64,000 nucleotides of DNA from Bacillota bacterium (GTDB lineage: Bacteria; Bacillota; Bacilli; Alicyclobacillales; SLC66): NCBI GenBank assembly GCA_021820975.1, contig JAKADA010000002.1, forward strand, positions 113,858 to 177,857, read 5' to 3'. Both the position numbers and the translations under genes were made by a program. Shown in pieces: positions 50,883 through 60,505 of this stretch (position 1 is its first letter; every line of letters starts with the position of its first letter). The notes under the pieces are model-generated. The model did no database searches. It was not told the origin of the DNA and was given only the letters and a program-made list of their open reading frames with translations.

Positions 50883-52079
50883 ATGATGTTTTCATCTATC
50901 GATGAAGCTGTTCGTGCATTGCAACAGGGACAGGTAATTATTGTGGTCGATGACGAAGACCGTGAAAACGAAGGTGATTTTCTGGCGCTTGGGGAATATG
51001 CAACGCCTGATACCATCAATTTCATGATCACGCATGGCAGAGGCTTGTTATGTGTACCTATCACGCAACAACAGGCACAGCGTCTATCTTTGCCTCCTAT
51101 GGTTGAACACAATACAGACAACCATGGTACGGCTTTTACGGTGTCGATCGATCATGTCGAAACAGCTACGGGCATTTCCGCCGTAGAACGCTCAAAAACG
51201 ATTGCAGCATTGCTCGATCCTGATTGTCAAGCTGCAGATTTTCGACGTCCAGGACATATCTTTCCCTTGATTGCAAAGCAAGGTGGCGTGTTACGAAGAA
51301 GCGGTCATACAGAAGCCGCGATCGATCTTGCAAGGATTGCTAAAAGTTCTCCAGTTGGTGTTATATGCGAGGTTTTAAACCAAGATGGCACTATGGCAAG
51401 AGTTCCTGATTTGCAAAATATCGCTCAAGAATTTCATCTTCCTATGATTACGATTGCTGATTTGATTGCTTATCGATCCCATTCTGAACGCTTTGTGACA
51501 CGTGCTGCACAAGCCAACCTACCAACTGAATACGGTGATTTTCAGATGATCGTATATACGAATGATCTTGATGATAAAGAACATGTGGCACTTGTCTGCG
51601 GGAATCTTGATGAAGACTCTCCTGTCCTTGTTCGTGTGCATTCAGAGTGTCTTACAGGCGATGTTTTTGGATCTTATCGCTGTGACTGTGGTCCGCAACT
51701 TCATGCGGCGATGCGACAAATTGCGCAAAGTGGTCAAGGTGTGTTGCTGTATATGCGCCAAGAAGGTCGTGGAATTGGCCTCATTAATAAGATTAAAGCC
51801 TATTCGTTGCAAGAAGAAGGACTTGATACAGTGGAAGCTAACGTATCACTTGGCTTTGCGCCTGATCTTCGCGATTATGGCATTGGGGCACAGATCTTAC
51901 GGGATCTAGGCGTGAAAAAAATGCGACTTTTAACAAATAATCCGCGAAAAGTCAGTGGTTTAGCAGGACATGGTCTGGAAATCGTAGAACGAGTACCTAT
52001 AGAAGTGGAACCTACTTCGTATAACGAGCACTACCTAAAAACGAAACAAACAAAAATGGGACATTTATTACATTTATAA
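50883..52079 (+). CDS. ribBA: Bifunctional DHBP synthase / GTP cyclohydrolase II
   Basis: 398 residues. N-terminal 3,4-dihydroxybutanone-4-phosphate synthase with [13 protein letters not shown] and [12 protein letters not shown]-terminal GTP cyclohydrolase II (from about 205) with the zinc cysteines of [18 protein letters not shown] and RQEGRGIGL. It starts both branches of riboflavin synthesis. AAAGGAG precedes the ATG. Confidence 0.95.
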   Translation: MMFSSIDEAVRALQQGQVIIVVDDEDRENEGDFLALGEYATPDTINFMITHGRGLLCVPITQQQAQRLSLPPMVEHNTDNHGTAFTVSIDHVETATGISAVERSKTIAALLDPDCQAADFRRPGHIFPLIAKQGGVLRRSGHTEAAIDLARIAKSSPVGVICEVLNQDGTMARVPDLQNIAQEFHLPMITIADLIAYRSHSERFVTRAAQANLPTEYGDFQMIVYTNDLDDKEHVALVCGNLDEDSPVLVRVHSECLTGDVFGSYRCDCGPQLHAAMRQIAQSGQGVLLYMRQEGRGIGLINKIKAYSLQEEGLDTVEANVSLGFAPDLRDYGIGAQILRDLGVKKMRLLTNNPRKVSGLAGHGLEIVERVPIEVEPTSYNEHYLKTKQTKMGHLLHL

Positions 52080-52093
52080 GGAGATCATCAAAC

Positions 52094-52561
52094 ATGGCAA
52101 ACGTATTTTCAGCAAACTTAATTGGCACCGGACTAAAGATAGGGGTTGTTGTCGCACGATTTAATGAATTTATTTCGATGCACTTGCTTGAAGGTACCAA
52201 AGATGCTCTACAACGGCACGGTGTGTCAGTGGATGATATCGATGTGGCTTTTGTACCAGGTGCTTTTGAAATTCCGATGATTGCACAAAAGATGGCCAAA
52301 TCCTCTCGCTATGATGCGATTATTACGCTTGGTGCTGTGATTCGTGGTTCAACACCGCATTTTGATTATGTGGCATCTGAAGTATCTAAGGGCGTTGCAA
52401 CGATTAGTTTACAAACAGGTATTCCTGTGATTTTTGGGGTACTTACAACCGATACGATTGAGCAAGCGGTCGAACGAGCAGGCACCAAAGCAGGCAATAA
52501 GGGTTGGGATGCTGCCGTCTCTGCTATTGAGATGGCCAATTTGAGCCGCGCGCTTGGTTGA
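52094..52561 (+). CDS. ribH: 6,7-dimethyl-8-ribityllumazine synthase
   Basis: 155 residues. [31 protein letters not shown], the catalytic His in [17 protein letters not shown], and [14 protein letters not shown] loop with [16 protein letters not shown]. Condenses the ribityl pyrimidine with DHBP. Last rib gene; the next gene begins at the base after its stop. Confidence 0.95.
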   Translation: MANVFSANLIGTGLKIGVVVARFNEFISMHLLEGTKDALQRHGVSVDDIDVAFVPGAFEIPMIAQKMAKSSRYDAIITLGAVIRGSTPHFDYVASEVSKGVATISLQTGIPVIFGVLTTDTIEQAVERAGTKAGNKGWDAAVSAIEMANLSRALG

Positions 52562-53356
52562 TTGAAAATCGTGGCCACTAAGGAAATTTTCCGGGCAGAA
52601 TCACCTTATCAGTCAATTTACGTAGGTGAACAAAGGAACGTCCGTTTTTTGCGCTTTGGAGGAGAAACTGCAGGTTGGCAAGGTGCTCTTGTCGTTAATC
52701 ATCCAGAGCGCCTTTATTTCCCGTATCAACAAGCATTTTCCTTGTATTCAGCATGGTTACCTGAGGTGCGATCCTTTTTATCGATTGGTGTCGGTACTGG
52801 AACATCAATCAATCATGTTCAACGTATTCATCAAGACGTAAAGATTACAGGTATCGAATGGGATCCGGTCGTGATTGACACAGCACGTCGCTATTTTGGC
52901 GTTTCGCGAGATGATGTCCGATTGATTGAAGCCGATGCTCGTCTTGTTTTACCCAATATGCGAGAGACGTTCGATATGATTTTTCTTGATGCGTACTTTC
53001 GCGAACGGACACCAAAAACTTTTTTTTCGCCTGTGTATCAACAAGTTTTGGCAGATCATTTGTGTTCTGGCGGGTTGCTTGTCATTAACGTCATTGCGCG
53101 AACGATAGGACTCGCTGCTGAGCCCTATCGAAAGCTATGTGCACAACTTAATGCCTTAGTCGGACCTGTATTTACCCTTGATCTCGCTCCTGTTCCCTTT
53201 ACACCGCACAACGTGGTATTGTTTTGTTTGAAACGACCGGTACAGGTTCCGGAACTTCGTGCTATTCGCAAAAGAGCAGGGGATACGATCCGAACAAATG
53301 CTTCTTTTTATGCACCATGGGCGCGGATCCTGCCTATTTTAATCTCGCGAGGCTAG
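52562..53356 (+). CDS. Spermidine-synthase-like methyltransferase-fold protein
   Basis: 264 residues; TTG start at 52562, alternatively GTG 52571. The Rossmann fold carries SIGVGTGTSINHVQ, TGIEWDPVVIDTARRYFG and FDMIFLDAYF, as in the spermine/spermidine synthase family. The N-terminal YQSIYVGEQRNVRFLRFG is also typical. True SpeE proteins have a conserved Asp at the putrescine site (GGGDG), which is absent here, so aminopropyl transfer is doubtful; many such paralogues have unknown substrates. It directly follows ribH. Confidence 0.75.
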   Translation: MKIVATKEIFRAESPYQSIYVGEQRNVRFLRFGGETAGWQGALVVNHPERLYFPYQQAFSLYSAWLPEVRSFLSIGVGTGTSINHVQRIHQDVKITGIEWDPVVIDTARRYFGVSRDDVRLIEADARLVLPNMRETFDMIFLDAYFRERTPKTFFSPVYQQVLADHLCSGGLLVINVIARTIGLAAEPYRKLCAQLNALVGPVFTLDLAPVPFTPHNVVLFCLKRPVQVPELRAIRKRAGDTIRTNASFYAPWARILPILISRG

Positions 53357-53373
53357 AGAAGGGATGTCGATTT

Positions 53374-53994
53374 GTGGGAGTTTTTAATGCGATTTTTGGT
53401 CAGGATCTGATTTTTCGCATTCTGGCTATTGTCATTGGGTTGACACTTCATGAATTTGGCCATGCAGCGGTTGCCGTCTTACTTGGCGACAATACACCGC
53501 GTGAACAAGGACGTTTAACGTTGAATCCCTTAGCTCATCTGGACGTCTTAGGATTGTTAATGATTTTATTTTCGTTTTTTGGGTGGGCACGTCCTGTTCA
53601 ATTTAATCCAAGACGCTTACGTACGGGACCACGTCTAGGAATTGTTTTAGTTGCTTTAGCAGGGCCTATGATGAACGTGATTGTAGCTATTGTTAGTTTA
53701 TTATTGCTTCGTTCTGTTATCTATACGATGCCGAGCAATTCCTTTATTTTGCTTTTGCTCACGGCATTGGCTAGTGTCAACATTGCGCTCGCTGTATTTA
53801 ATCTTGTACCTGTACCTCCGCTTGATGGATGGAATGTGGTTAGCAATTTATTTCCTCTTCGTGGTAAAGCATGGGTGCAATCCTATGAGCGAGTGGGCCC
53901 GTTTTTAATGTTGCTTATTATTTTGACACCGATTGGTGGGACAGCAATAACGTACGTTATTCAGAATGTGGCAAGCTTATTTGGCGCAATATGA
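53374..53994 (+). CDS. Site-2-protease-family zinc metallopeptidase (M50)
   Basis: 206 residues from the GTG at 53374 behind GAAGGGA. Membrane protease with HEFGH in the first helix (zinc His and Glu), NPLAHLD and the third ligand in NLVPVPPLDGW. No PDZ or CBS domain, so it belongs to the minimal YwhC-type group. The target is unknown. It overlaps scpA by four bases (ATGA). Confidence 0.88.
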   Translation: MGVFNAIFGQDLIFRILAIVIGLTLHEFGHAAVAVLLGDNTPREQGRLTLNPLAHLDVLGLLMILFSFFGWARPVQFNPRRLRTGPRLGIVLVALAGPMMNVIVAIVSLLLLRSVIYTMPSNSFILLLLTALASVNIALAVFNLVPVPPLDGWNVVSNLFPLRGKAWVQSYERVGPFLMLLIILTPIGGTAITYVIQNVASLFGAI

Positions 53995-54752
53995 GTGATA
54001 CTTTTCCTCTCGTATATGAGGTCACGCTTGATGCGTTTTCTGGTCCACTAGATTTGCTGCTGCATTTGATTGAGCAAGAAGAATTAGATATTCATGAAAT
54101 AGCTATTGCCAAAGTGACCGATCAGTACCTTAAGCTTTTGCAAGATTCTTTGGGTCAACACCTTGATGTGGCAAGTGAATTCATTGTTATGGCAGCCACT
54201 TTACTAGCCATTAAGGCTCGATCCCTTTTGCCTCGATCGATGGATTCTTTCGATGAACCTCTTGAAGATGTCTATAATGAGGATGATATGGTTGTATCGG
54301 CCACAGAGTTAAAGGAGCGTTTATTAGAATACCGGTTTATCAAACAGGTTTCAGCCATTTTGCAACAACATGAAGGAGAGTACAGCGATTTGGTAGGTCG
54401 CCTACCGATTCCCTTGACACCGTATCGCGAATTGGTGCAAGCGCGAGATCACTTGGCTGGTATTGATCTTTCACGCATGTTTCAAGCATTAGCTACTGCG
54501 CTACAACGAGCGGCAGTCGAATACAAAGTAGATGTCGTTCGTGATCGAGAAACGATTCCGCAACGTATGCGAAAAATTGAAGGGCAATTGCGACAAGCGC
54601 CTAGAACTTTAGCTTCTCTTTTAAAAAGTCCATCACGTCGGGAGATTGTCACTGTATTTTTGGCTATATTGGAACTGATTAAATTGAATCGAGTTATCTG
54701 TAAACAAGAAGAAAGGTTTGGGGACATATGGATCGAACTTCTGAACAAGTGA
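53991..54752 (+). CDS. scpA: Segregation and condensation protein A
   Basis: 253 residues. Kleisin of the SMC complex: N-terminal FSGPLDLLLHLIEQEELDIHEI, the KARSLLPR helix, and a C-terminal winged helix (SRREIVTVFLAILELIKLNR). Bridges SMC heads and binds ScpB. Translationally coupled to the M50 gene; overlaps scpB by 25 bases. Confidence 0.94.
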   Translation: MSDTFPLVYEVTLDAFSGPLDLLLHLIEQEELDIHEIAIAKVTDQYLKLLQDSLGQHLDVASEFIVMAATLLAIKARSLLPRSMDSFDEPLEDVYNEDDMVVSATELKERLLEYRFIKQVSAILQQHEGEYSDLVGRLPIPLTPYRELVQARDHLAGIDLSRMFQALATALQRAAVEYKVDVVRDRETIPQRMRKIEGQLRQAPRTLASLLKSPSRREIVTVFLAILELIKLNRVICKQEERFGDIWIELLNK

Positions 54753-55306
54753 CGGTGCAAACAACGATGGCCGGACCTTTTCATGAACATCTTTTTCCCT
54801 ACTTGGAAGGCCTTCTTTTTGCCGCAGGTACTGAGGGTTTAACGGACCGACAAATTGCCCGTGTTTTTGATGTATCACTAGAAGATGTGGAGCCGATCTG
54901 CTTGCATTTGTTAGCTGAGCAAAAGGCGCAGGGACGTATGTTTGAAGTGCGTCGCGTCGCTGATGCTTGGCAATTGATTACGTTGTCTGAGTTGTCTCCG
55001 TATTTACGGTCTTTGGCACTCGCTCCACCGCCGTCAGCGCTTTCGCAAGCAGCACTTGAGACACTTGCTATTATTGCTTATAAACAACCTATTACACGCC
55101 TTGATATTGAAAGCATCCGCGGTGTCAAAAGTGAACGAGCGATTGGTACCTTGGTATCACGTGGCCTAATTTGCGAAGCAGGACGTGCCCAAGGACCAGG
55201 GCGCCCATTTTTGTATCAAACCACGCACGATGTTTTAGACCATTTCGGACTTGCCTCGATGGATGAATTGCGACGTCTTTTTGAACAGTTCCTTAACCAG
55301 GAATAG
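54728..55306 (+). CDS. scpB: Segregation and condensation protein B
   Basis: 192 residues. Two winged helices; PYLEGLLFAAGTEGLTDRQIA, LSQAALETLAIIAYKQPITR, IESIRGVKSERAIGTLVSRG are characteristic. ATG 54728 is used; ATG 54767 is a shorter option. Partner of ScpA in chromosome condensation. Confidence 0.93.
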   Translation: MDRTSEQVTVQTTMAGPFHEHLFPYLEGLLFAAGTEGLTDRQIARVFDVSLEDVEPICLHLLAEQKAQGRMFEVRRVADAWQLITLSELSPYLRSLALAPPPSALSQAALETLAIIAYKQPITRLDIESIRGVKSERAIGTLVSRGLICEAGRAQGPGRPFLYQTTHDVLDHFGLASMDELRRLFEQFLNQE

Positions 55307-55360
55307 AAAGAACTCCCATGGGAATTCTATAGGCAGACCGTCTTCAGGGGGACGAACGGG

Positions 55361-56038
55361 ATGTCTATTTTTGTAACGTGGATGGGAGTTATTGTGCTTG
55401 TTGTAGCTGTTCTCTTTATTCTAAGTATCGCACCTTTGAACATTGTTTTATCCTTGTCGTACCAATCGGATCATCAGGTAACCAATGTGGAAATTCGGTA
55501 TTTGTATATTATTCGTTTCAAAAAATCGATTATGGAGAAAAGGGAACAAGCTGTAGTAGCTACTTCCTCACAATCCCAAAATTCCTCTTTCACAGCACAT
55601 CCTGCATCGGCGATCGAGTCTTTTTTCCATCGTATAAACGAATATATGGATGAGATCGAAAGGTTGCGCACACCATTGCATCGTTTTATCAATGTATTTT
55701 CTGTTCGCAACGTAACGTGGACGACGAACATTGGGGTTGAAGATGCGGCCATGACAGCATGGCTATGTGGTGTATTCTGGATGATACAGTCGATGATAAC
55801 AGGGATTCTTACGCGTTTTGTTCGTGTCGTTGAGATACCTGAATTGATGGTAACACCGCAATTTTCGCAACAAACATTTACTACTCATCTTTCTTGTATA
55901 GTCACTGGACCTGTCGGTAAGACTATCGTTGCAAGTTTGAAACTCTTTTTGCGTTATAAAAAGGGGGGTGCCTATGCAAGAACATCCAATTCAGTCGCTA
56001 ATGCAAACAGCCATGGAAAACCTGAAGGAAATGGTTGA
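55361..56038 (+). CDS. DUF2953 protein (YtfI-like)
   Basis: 225 residues. One N-terminal membrane helix (VTWMGVIVLVVAVLFILSIAP), then a soluble region with SVRNVTWTTNIGVEDAAMTAWLCG and VTPQFSQQTFTTHLSCIVTG, the DUF2953 pattern. In Bacilli this gene precedes ytfJ, as here, where the two overlap by 65 bases. It is linked to sporulation by that context. GTG/ATG start behind GGGGG. Confidence 0.78.
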   Translation: MSIFVTWMGVIVLVVAVLFILSIAPLNIVLSLSYQSDHQVTNVEIRYLYIIRFKKSIMEKREQAVVATSSQSQNSSFTAHPASAIESFFHRINEYMDEIERLRTPLHRFINVFSVRNVTWTTNIGVEDAAMTAWLCGVFWMIQSMITGILTRFVRVVEIPELMVTPQFSQQTFTTHLSCIVTGPVGKTIVASLKLFLRYKKGGAYARTSNSVANANSHGKPEGNG

Positions 56039-56411
56039 TGTAAATACCATCGTTGGGGATCCCGTTCAAACACCAGATGGAAATGTTATTCTTCCGATCA
56101 GCCGTGTTGGTTTTGGTTTCGCAGCTGGTGGTTCACAGTACAAAGTACACGCAAAGTCAACTGCTCCCGGTGCTGCACAAAGACCTGTAAACGATGATAT
56201 GCCATTTGGTGGCGGTGCTGGAGGTGGCGTGTCCATTCAACCTACTGGGTTTTTAGTGGTTGGACAAGGTAGCGTTAAATTGGTCTCAGCAGAACCAGGG
56301 AATCAATTATACGACAAATTGATCGATCTTGCACCGCAAGTTATCGATCGTATCGAGGCGATGACCAATCGTTCCAAACACATAGATAAAGACGTTCACC
56401 CTATCGTTTGA
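55974..56411 (+). CDS. ytfJ: Spore protein YtfJ (GerW family)
   Basis: 145 residues from the ATG behind AAAGGGGGG. GDPVQTPDGNVILPISRVGFGFAAGG, the Gly-rich FGGGAGGGVSIQP and FLVVGQGSVKLV are the GerW/YtfJ hallmarks (each shorter block quoted in part). YtfJ is a forespore protein implicated in germination. A terminator follows 17 bases later. Confidence 0.92.
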   Translation: MQEHPIQSLMQTAMENLKEMVDVNTIVGDPVQTPDGNVILPISRVGFGFAAGGSQYKVHAKSTAPGAAQRPVNDDMPFGGGAGGGVSIQPTGFLVVGQGSVKLVSAEPGNQLYDKLIDLAPQVIDRIEAMTNRSKHIDKDVHPIV

Positions 56412-56428
56412 CCAATGGTTACCTTGAT

Positions 56429-56453
56429 AAGCGCTCTTTAGCGCTTCTTTTTT
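56429..56453 (+). terminator. Terminator behind ytfJ
   Basis: AAGCGC and GCGCTT form the stem around TCTTTA, followed by CTTTTTT. Ends the DUF2953-ytfJ transcript before dacB. Confidence 0.82.
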
Positions 56454-56489
56454 CGATCAAGATGCGGGATAGGTAAGGAGTGCGTCTAC

Positions 56490-57695
56490 GTGGACAGGTC
56501 GCTGCATAGAGTAAATCAGACGACGTTTAAAAAAACACGATACTTCATGTTGTTGTGTGCGGTCCTATCAATATCAAGTGTGGCTGTCGTGTCACCCATG
56601 TCTGCCATAGCAGCACGTCATATCCCCAAATTGTCTGTGCAAAAACAGGTACTTCATGTGCCTTCTATATCAGCAGAAGCTGCCTGTCTTGTTGATGTCG
56701 ATACGGGGCGTGTGTTATATGAATTTCATGGTGACCGCAAAATGCGGATAGCAAGTCTTACGAAAATCATCACTGGTTGGGTTGCTGTGCGTTCCGGAAA
56801 ATTGCAGCAAATAGTTACTGTCTCACATAATGCCTCGCGACAAGAAGGATCATCGATTTATTTGGTACAAGGGGAACGGCAAACACTGCTCGCTTTAACC
56901 TATGGCATGATGATGCGTAGCGGTAATGATGCCGCCACAGCGATCGCTGAATTCTTAGGTGGTTCGGTATCCAAATTCGCTCAAGTGATGAATCATGATG
57001 TACAAAGTCTTGGACTCGTCCATAGCCACTTTGTTAATCCGCATGGGTTGGATGATCCTATGCATTACTCTACGGCGCACGATATGGCTATTGTCACAGC
57101 AACGGCGCTTAAAAACCCAATGTTTCATCAAATTGTGCAGACTAAGTATTATAGCATTCCGTGGGCTAGCCAACCATGGGATCGTAAGATGAAAAATAAA
57201 AATAAGATGTTGTGGATGATGAAAAACGCTGATGGGGTAAAGACGGGGTATACCAAAAAAGCGGGGCGTTGTTTGGCATCTTCTGCAACATGGCATGGGC
57301 ATCAAGTGGCACTTGTTGTATTACGGGATCCATCAGACTGGATAGATTCAGCCAATTTACTGACATATGGCTTGACCGCATACGATCGTTCCAACTTAGT
57401 CACTACGATCAAAGTAGCGGTCTCAGCCCCCGTACGATTTGGTGAAATGCGTACAGTGCCATTAAAAGTTCAGGGGCAAGTGATTTATCCACTATTATCA
57501 TCCGAGAAGGCTTTGGTTCAAGTTGTTCCTTTTGCTATAAAAAAATTGTCAGCTCCGATACAAGTAGGCCAAACTGCTGGCAAGGTCAAGTTTATGTTAG
57601 CAGGCCAAATTCTTGGACAAGCGGATCTTGTAACGTCATCGTCGGTGAAAGGAAAAGGTTGGTTGGGTAGGTTACGGGAAATGTTTTTTTCTTAG
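56490..57695 (+). CDS. dacB: D-alanyl-D-alanine carboxypeptidase DacB (spore cortex)
   Basis: 401 residues, GTG start after AAGGAG. Signal peptide (about 18-42), catalytic SLTK, SGN and KTG (DGVKTGYT) motifs, C-terminal beta domain and short basic tail. The dacB-spmA-spmB order identifies it as the mother-cell enzyme that sets cortex cross-linking. Second PBP5-type enzyme in the window besides DacF. Confidence 0.9.
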   Translation: MDRSLHRVNQTTFKKTRYFMLLCAVLSISSVAVVSPMSAIAARHIPKLSVQKQVLHVPSISAEAACLVDVDTGRVLYEFHGDRKMRIASLTKIITGWVAVRSGKLQQIVTVSHNASRQEGSSIYLVQGERQTLLALTYGMMMRSGNDAATAIAEFLGGSVSKFAQVMNHDVQSLGLVHSHFVNPHGLDDPMHYSTAHDMAIVTATALKNPMFHQIVQTKYYSIPWASQPWDRKMKNKNKMLWMMKNADGVKTGYTKKAGRCLASSATWHGHQVALVVLRDPSDWIDSANLLTYGLTAYDRSNLVTTIKVAVSAPVRFGEMRTVPLKVQGQVIYPLLSSEKALVQVVPFAIKKLSAPIQVGQTAGKVKFMLAGQILGQADLVTSSSVKGKGWLGRLREMFFS

Positions 57696-57726
57696 CAACA
57701 TGATCTCGGGGGAGGAGATTCATGTG

Positions 57727-58329
57727 ATGAATTGGATATGGTTCATCTTATTTATATCCGGGGTTGTGGTCGCAGCTGTTACGGGTCGTATCGAAGCGGT
57801 TACGCAAGGCGTTCTTGACGGGGCAAAAGATGGTGTTGTTGTATCTTTTGGTCTGATTAGCATTATGACGTTTTGGCTAGGCATGATGAAGATCGCTGAA
57901 GATGCTGGACTCGTTCGCGCCTTAGCGCGATTTGTGCGTCCGTTAGCGCATTGGTTGTATCCTTCTGTGCCTATTGAACATGAAGCGATGGGCTCCTTGA
58001 TAGCGAATATGAGTGCTAATATTCTTGGCCTTGGTAACGCAGCAACACCACTTGGTTTAAAAGCAATGCGCGATTTACAAACGCTTAATGCAGATAGAAC
58101 GCATGCCTCCGATGCGATGTGTACATTACTTGCCATGAATACGGCAAGCCTAACGGTTATACCTGCTACCATTATTGGCTTACGCATGCAATATCACGCT
58201 AAGGCACCGGCTGATATTGTCGTAAGCTCTATTGCGGCGACTTTTATCGCTACTTTAGCGGCTGTGATTCTTGATCGATTCTTTCGTCGGCGAGATAACA
58301 AAAACCACATGTCTGCTTATAAGTCATGA
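57727..58329 (+). CDS. spmA: Spore maturation protein A
   Basis: 200 residues; ATG 57727 (GTG 57724 alternative) after GGAGGAG. Nucleoside-recognition Gate-domain membrane protein: VTQGVLDGAKDGVVVSFGLIS, SANILGLGNAATPLGLKAM. Needed for spore core dehydration in B. subtilis. Four-base overlap with spmB. Confidence 0.93.
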   Translation: MNWIWFILFISGVVVAAVTGRIEAVTQGVLDGAKDGVVVSFGLISIMTFWLGMMKIAEDAGLVRALARFVRPLAHWLYPSVPIEHEAMGSLIANMSANILGLGNAATPLGLKAMRDLQTLNADRTHASDAMCTLLAMNTASLTVIPATIIGLRMQYHAKAPADIVVSSIAATFIATLAAVILDRFFRRRDNKNHMSAYKS

Positions 58330-58862
58330 TGGACATTGTCAATACAGTATCTAACTGGGTGTTACCACTGACTCTTGCTGCTATTTTAGTGATGGGTGTC
58401 ACGCGCAAAGTGCCAATTTATGAGTCATTCATTTCCGGAGCGAAAGATGGATTTTCAACGTCGATTAGCCTTATTCCCCAACTTGTTGCCATGCTCGTAG
58501 CTGTGACTGTCTTTCGATCATCTGGTGCCTTGAATTTACTAATTGGTGTATTACGTCCTTTGTTGTTGCACCTTCATTTTGCACCTGAGCTTTTGCCCTT
58601 GGCCTTGTTGCGTCCCATTTCTGGCTCAGGATCGCTTGCCCTTGTGACAGATTTATTTAAACAGTTTGGACCTGATTCGTTTATTGGTCGAGCAGCATCG
58701 GTGATGCAAGGGAGTACAGATACTACGTTGTATGTTTTAACGGTATATTTTGGAAGTGTTGGTATTAAACAGGCAAGATATGCAGTTAAAGTAGGCTTGC
58801 TATCCGACTTAGTTAGCGTCATTGCGTCGGTTGTAGTTGTGCATTGGCTCTTTCACGGTTAA
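58326..58862 (+). CDS. spmB: Spore maturation protein B
   Basis: 178 residues. Homologous Gate-domain protein: YESFISGAKDGFSTSISLIP, LRPISGSGSLALVTDLF, GSTDTTLYVLTVYFGSVG. Works with SpmA. Overlaps spmA and is followed by rluB after ten bases. Confidence 0.93.
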   Translation: MMDIVNTVSNWVLPLTLAAILVMGVTRKVPIYESFISGAKDGFSTSISLIPQLVAMLVAVTVFRSSGALNLLIGVLRPLLLHLHFAPELLPLALLRPISGSGSLALVTDLFKQFGPDSFIGRAASVMQGSTDTTLYVLTVYFGSVGIKQARYAVKVGLLSDLVSVIASVVVVHWLFHG

Positions 58863-58872
58863 AATAACACGC

Positions 58873-59652
58873 ATGGATAAAAGTAGAGAAAAGCAAGGAA
58901 TACGTCTGCAAAAATACCTCGCACAAGCCGGTGTCTCATCGCGGCGCAAGGCGGAAGAATCGATTCAGGCCGGGCGCGTTAAAATTAATGGACGTGTGGT
59001 GACTGAATTAGGGGTTCGAGTAACGAGCGAAGATAAGGTGGAATTTGATGGCCAAAAGGTCCATCAAACGGAACACCTTGTCTATATTTTGTTGTACAAG
59101 CCAGCAGGTGTTATGACAACAACGGATGATCCACAAGGACGACGCACGGTTATGGATCTTATAGAAAAACGAAGTGCACGTGTCTATCCTGTTGGTCGTC
59201 TTGATTATGACACAAGCGGTCTGTTACTTTTAACAAATGATGGTCAATTAGCCAATTGGCTGATGCATCCTCGTTCGGGAGTTACGAAATACTATGAAGC
59301 TGTTGTGCAAGGACGCGTCTCACAAGAAGACATCCTACTCTTGTCGCAAGGCGTTGAACTTGATGGCATCAAGACGGCTCCCGCTATCGTTAAACTTCTA
59401 GGCACAGATGGCACGACTTCTCGTGTGCTTTTAATTTTGCACGAAGGACGCAACAGACAAGTAAGGCGTATGCTTGAGCTCATAGGGCACTCATGTCTCG
59501 ACTTAACAAGGACAAAGTATGGTCCGTTAACACTTCGTGGTTTGCGGCCAGGTCAGTGGCGTTTTCTTTATGAGGATGAAGTATCGGCCTTGCAAGAACG
59601 TCATGAGCTACCCATACGGATAAAACGTGTTCGGTCTCATCGTCGTCGATGA
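58873..59652 (+). CDS. rluB: 23S rRNA pseudouridine synthase RluB/RsuA family
   Basis: 259 residues from the ATG at 58873. N-terminal S4 RNA-binding domain (RLQKYLAQAGVSSRRKAEE), catalytic Asp in GRLDYDTSGLLLLTNDG, and GRNRQVRRMLELIGH. Equivalent of B. subtilis YpuL, in the same place after spmB. Probably modifies 23S rRNA around position 2605. Confidence 0.9.
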   Translation: MDKSREKQGIRLQKYLAQAGVSSRRKAEESIQAGRVKINGRVVTELGVRVTSEDKVEFDGQKVHQTEHLVYILLYKPAGVMTTTDDPQGRRTVMDLIEKRSARVYPVGRLDYDTSGLLLLTNDGQLANWLMHPRSGVTKYYEAVVQGRVSQEDILLLSQGVELDGIKTAPAIVKLLGTDGTTSRVLLILHEGRNRQVRRMLELIGHSCLDLTRTKYGPLTLRGLRPGQWRFLYEDEVSALQERHELPIRIKRVRSHRRR

Positions 59653-59788
59653 CTATATATGACAATATCATGGATTTTTTGTTCAACGTAATGTACTCTA
59701 TACAATGTAGTTATTATGTTTTTCATCCGGGTGTACGTATACGTGCAAAACATAAAGAACTACTGTTGTTGGTTTAGGAGGGGGCACC

Positions 59789-60505
59789 ATGGAAGGCAAT
59801 ATGGAACGTATCCTTATCGTGGATGACGAGGAACGCATTCGTAAACTGGTTCGCATGTATCTTGAAAGAAACTCTTTTGTGGTTGATGAAGCAGAAGAGG
59901 GAACGGAAGCGTTATCCAAAGCGTTGCAAAATGATTATGCGCTAATCATATTAGATCTTATGCTGCCGGGCATGGATGGACGAGACGTATGTATGGAAAT
60001 TCGCCAGTATAAAGAAACACCGATTATCATGTTGACGGCTGCAGGTGACGAAAGTAATCGTGTACATGGATTTGAATTAGGTGCAGATGATTATGTGGTT
60101 AAGCCCTTTAGTCCACGTGAACTCATTATGCGTGTCAAAGCGTTGCTTCGTCGGACAGGCACTGTACCGGTAGACAATCAGCAAACCGTATTGGGGCATG
60201 TTTTGTCTTTCCCAGGTCTATCGATTAATGTCGATGCTAGGCGAGTGGTTGTTGAAGAGCAAGAAGTGACTTTAACGCCAAAAGAGTTTGATTTGTTACT
60301 GTACTTGGCGCAACGGCCTGAAAAAGTCTTTAGTCGGGAAGAATTATTGCGTGATGTGTGGAACTATCAGTTTTTTGGTGATCAACGTACGGTAGATACA
60401 CACGTAAAGCGGTTGCGTGAAAAACTTGGCCGAGTCTCAGAACGCGTTCCACAACATATCCATACCGTATGGGGTGTAGGATATAAATTTGAGGTGGCGG
60501 AGTGA
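59789..60505 (+). CDS. resD: OmpR-family response regulator ResD
   Basis: 238 residues, ATG after GGAGGGGG. Receiver domain with ILIVDDEERIRKL and phospho-Asp in LIILDLMLPGMDG, then a winged-helix DNA-binding domain ending RTVDTHVKRLREKLG and VWGVGYKF. Position behind rluB and before its kinase matches ResD, which controls respiration and anaerobic genes. The resABC cytochrome c biogenesis genes that precede it in B. subtilis are missing. Confidence 0.88.
   Translation: MEGNMERILIVDDEERIRKLVRMYLERNSFVVDEAEEGTEALSKALQNDYALIILDLMLPGMDGRDVCMEIRQYKETPIIMLTAAGDESNRVHGFELGADDYVVKPFSPRELIMRVKALLRRTGTVPVDNQQTVLGHVLSFPGLSINVDARRVVVEEQEVTLTPKEFDLLLYLAQRPEKVFSREELLRDVWNYQFFGDQRTVDTHVKRLREKLGRVSERVPQHIHTVWGVGYKFEVAE

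Noticed and set aside
59678..59785. 35-codon frame before resD
   Set aside because: No ribosome binding site and atypical composition; the region is more likely the resD promoter. It also holds a short palindrome ACGTATACGT of unknown meaning.
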